From: CAZWVM01 sp964637705 | GTDB lineage: Bacteria > UBA8481 | Assembly: GCA_964637705.1 (NCBI GenBank) | Contig: CAZWVM010000172.1 | Span: forward strand, 1 to 7,766 | Direction of reading: 5' to 3' | Length of the DNA stretch: 7,766 bases | Part shown: one piece after another, positions 6,294 to 7,766 of the stretch | Layout: every line of letters starts with the position of its first letter | Position numbering within the stretch: position 1 is the stretch's first letter | Translations under genes and position numbers: made by a program | The notes under the pieces: model-generated | Databases searched by the model: none | The model's input: the letters and a program-made list of their open reading frames with translations, nothing else | What the model was told of the DNA's origin: nothing

Positions 6294-7766
6294 TCCGCGC
6301 CGCCCCCCGTCTCCGCCGTCGCCGCCTCGGACGGGGTCGGGTCGTCAAGCGAGCCGGCCGGCTGGAACTTGTAGGTTAGCGGAGCGTCCCAGGACCAGTA
6401 GTCGACGCCCTCGAGCCGCTCGCGGCGCAGGTTGATGCCCGTTCCGGCGTAGGAGAGGTGGGTGGAGGTCGTCACGTTCTTGTAGAAGATGCGCGCGTTG
6501 TCCTCGACCGTCGTCCTGAGGTTCAGCGTGATGCCGGCGGCGGTGAAATCGAAGCCGGCGTTGGTGAGCCAGGCCTTCTCCGGGATGCTCCGGCGGATCG
6601 CCTCCATCATCGCGATCCAGTCGTATTTCGAGGTCTCGAGTTCCCGGATCGCCTTGAAGCGCTCATCCAACTGGTCGCGGCGCTTCTGGATCTCGGCGAT
6701 GCGATCGAGCACCTCCTTGTTCAGGACCGGCTTCTCGTTGATGAGGAGAGGCTTCCCGTCGACGATCACCTGCCCCTCGTACTTCGCGCGCAATTCCTCC
6801 ACCTGCGCCTTCCTCTTCGAGTAGGCGAACCATCCGTAGGCGCCGGCTTCTCCCACGAGCAGGATGGCGAGGAGCGTCGCGTAGCGCTTGTAGACGCCGC
6901 GCGAGCTCTCCGCGAAGCTCTGCAGCAGGTCGCTCGGCAGGAGATTCAGCGTGACGGGCGCCGTCGAGAGCAGGGTCTGTCCGACGCCGTAGCATGACTG
7001 GTAGGCGCCCGGGTTCTCCGGCGGGGAGGAGATCTTCGCGTTGCCCAGGGCCTCGAGTTCGATGATCTCGAGGTTCAAGCGGGCCGCGAGGAATTCCTTG
7101 AGGCCCCCGAGCTTCGCGGCGCCGCCGGTGATATACACCTTCGTGACCGGCACGCCGTCCTCCTGCGAGGTGTAATACTCCAGGGACCGGCGAACCTCGG
7201 CCAGCAAACGCTCGGCCAACGGTTGGATCACGGTGTTCACGTCGGGACCGGCCGCGGGAGCGTCGGAGCCCGGCTCCTGTCCGCCCGTGGGCGGAGGAGG
7301 AGGCATGCCGGGACCGGCCGGCGGACGGGGCGGTCCCGCGGGCGGCGCCGGCGGCTTCGCACCCATCAGGCCTCCACCGGGAGGCGCGGAAGGCGCCGGC
7401 GGCTTCGCGCCCATCAGGCCGCCACCGGGGGGCGCGGGAGGCGCCGGCGGCTTCGCTCCCATCAACCCCCCGCCCGGCGCAACCGGCGGCGCGGCCGGCT
7501 TCGCACCCATGAGTCCTCCGGCGGGCGGCGCAGGCGGAGCACCGCCGGCCGGAGGAGGCATTGGAGCGGCCATCGGAGGCGGAGGAGGCCCGCCCGGTCC
7601 CGCCGGCGGCCTCGGACCCGGCGGCATCGGCGGAGGCGGCGCGCCCGGTGCGCTCGGCTTCGGCATCGGCGGTGCGGAGGGCGGAGCAGGCGGTCCACCC
7701 GCACCCGGAGCCGGAGGCAGGGGGCCGGTCACGGGTGGCGGAGGAGGTCCACCAGGGCCCGCCGGC
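6290..7766 (-). CDS. PilM-PilN fusion protein, 5' end outside window, with Pro-rich insertion
   Basis: 491 codons are visible and the frame is open past 7766. Visible residues 1-174 are Pro/Gly/Ala low complexity. Residues 175-268 are the end of PilM, the actin-like cytoplasmic ATPase-fold protein: LAEVRRSLEYY, then VYITGGAAKLGGL, the nucleotide-binding GG motif of this fold. Residue 272 on is PilN: the TLNLLP peptide (the INLLP motif that binds PilM), a membrane helix at about 293-315, a coiled coil at about 317-375, and a periplasmic alpha/beta domain at about 379-470. There is no stop at the junction and no ATG, GTG or TTG codon close to it, so this is one polypeptide. The GTG at 7732 lies inside the Pro-rich run and is not a credible start; the PilM N-terminal subdomains probably lie beyond the window. 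TGA overlaps the pilO ATG. Symbols that would apply are pilM and pilN. Confidence 0.85.
   Translation of the reverse strand, partial: PAGPGGPPPPPVTGPLPPAPGAGGPPAPPSAPPMPKPSAPGAPPPPMPPGPRPPAGPGGPPPPPMAAPMPPPAGGAPPAPPAGGLMGAKPAAPPVAPGGGLMGAKPPAPPAPPGGGLMGAKPPAPSAPPGGGLMGAKPPAPPAGPPRPPAGPGMPPPPPTGGQEPGSDAPAAGPDVNTVIQPLAERLLAEVRRSLEYYTSQEDGVPVTKVYITGGAAKLGGLKEFLAARLNLEIIELEALGNAKISSPPENPGAYQSCYGVGQTLLSTAPVTLNLLPSDLLQSFAESSRGVYKRYATLLAILLVGEAGAYGWFAYSKRKAQVEELRAKYEGQVIVDGKPLLINEKPVLNKEVLDRIAEIQKRRDQLDERFKAIRELETSKYDWIAMMEAIRRSIPEKAWLTNAGFDFTAAGITLNLRTTVEDNARIFYKNVTTSTHLSYAGTGINLRRERLEGVDYWSWDAPLTYKFQPAGSLDDPTPSEAATAETGGGAE
7244..7766 (-). other. Proline/glycine/alanine-rich segment of the PilM-PilN protein
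   Basis: About 174 codons at the edge of the window encode almost only Pro, Gly, Ala and Met, with PPPPP runs and the repeated motif GGLMGAKPP. The segment ends directly before the helix that leads into the last PilM subdomain (VNTVIQPLAERLLAEVRRSLEYY region). Such sequence is expected to be disordered and extended, partly polyproline-II. It has neither a membrane segment nor a recognisable domain. Its right-hand limit is not visible. Confidence 0.8.
7328..7519 (-). repeat. Four tandem 48-bp repeats encoding GGLMGAKPPAPPAPPG
   Basis: Four in-frame units of 16 codons lie head to tail (7472-7519, 7424-7471, 7376-7423, 7328-7375 in reading order). Each begins with GGLMGAKP and continues with a Pro/Ala spacer that varies at a few positions (AAPPVAPG, PAPPAPPG, PAPSAPPG, PAPPAGPP). 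The middle two units are nearly identical at DNA level, which fits recent expansion by slippage or unequal recombination. The unit length is a multiple of three, so copy-number change keeps the frame. Confidence 0.9.

Noticed and set aside
5632..6348. Minus-strand open frame of 238 codons overlapping pilO in another frame
   Set aside because: Its Arg-rich product (RPRPRRRRRRRG and similar) comes from reading GC-rich pilO in a shifted frame. The PilO frame has a membrane helix and coiled coil, and its ends couple with the neighbouring genes.
7328..7519. CRISPR array suggested by regular repeats at 7328-7519
   Set aside because: The 48-bp units are contiguous with no unique spacers, are in frame with PilM-PilN and encode a periodic peptide. 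They are a coding tandem repeat.
7730..7732. GTG as the start of the PilM-PilN gene
   Set aside because: The frame continues in the same Pro/Gly-rich sequence beyond it to the window edge, and no ribosome binding site precedes it. The gene is simply cut by the window.

Overview
The window is one continuous stretch of a bacterial type IV pilus (T4P) assembly operon. It is read entirely from the minus strand, so transcription runs from the right edge (7766) to the left edge (1). It is very GC-rich, with G/C at most third codon positions, and the coding is dense. The gene order PilM/PilN, PilO, PilP and then AMIN-domain proteins matches the pilMNOPQ cluster of Gram-negative (diderm) bacteria. 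The PilM-PilN fusion, the very Pro/Ala-rich insertions and the extra Ig-repeat gene are unlike the proteobacterial textbook operon. I infer a high-GC diderm from a less-studied lineage, for example one of the uncultivated phyla near the FCB group or Myxococcota. The sequence alone does not fix the taxon.

Layout from right to left, which is the direction of transcription: (1) 7766-6290, a 5'-truncated gene made of a Pro/Gly/Ala-rich segment with four 48-bp tandem repeats, then the C-terminal part of PilM, then a full PilN in the same frame; (2) 6293-5481, a PilO-like protein with a long Ala/Pro/Glu-rich tail; (3) 5481-4858, a PilP-like protein that lacks the usual lipobox cysteine; (4) 4857-4746, a 112-nt gap with a small palindrome and a strong ribosome binding site; (5) 4745-1227, a 1172-residue exported protein with eight Ig-like repeats, an AMIN domain and two TPR-like segments; (6) 1225-1, the 5' part of an exported protein with a TPR-like segment, an AMIN domain and a Big_1-like Ig domain, open to the window edge and probably the N-terminal half of the PilQ-type secretin. 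No stretch longer than 300 bases lacks a gene.

How the parts work together (family knowledge plus inference): PilM is the cytoplasmic actin-like protein that binds the N-terminal peptide of PilN. PilN and PilO form the inner-membrane coiled-coil pair. PilP links PilNO to the periplasmic domains of the secretin PilQ, and AMIN domains hold secretin-side parts to peptidoglycan. Here the cytoplasmic PilM-PilN contact is covalent. A very long Ig/AMIN/TPR protein is inserted between PilP and the secretin-like gene, where it could act as an extra periplasmic scaffold or spacer. Junctions overlap or nearly abut (ATGA, TAGTG, TGACATG), which points to translational coupling, except the one before the Ig-repeat gene.

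The most unusual items are the Ig8-AMIN-TPR protein inside the pil operon, its reversed domain order relative to its neighbour (TPR-AMIN-Ig), the PilM-PilN fusion, and the long repeat-bearing proline-rich insertion next to the last PilM subdomain.
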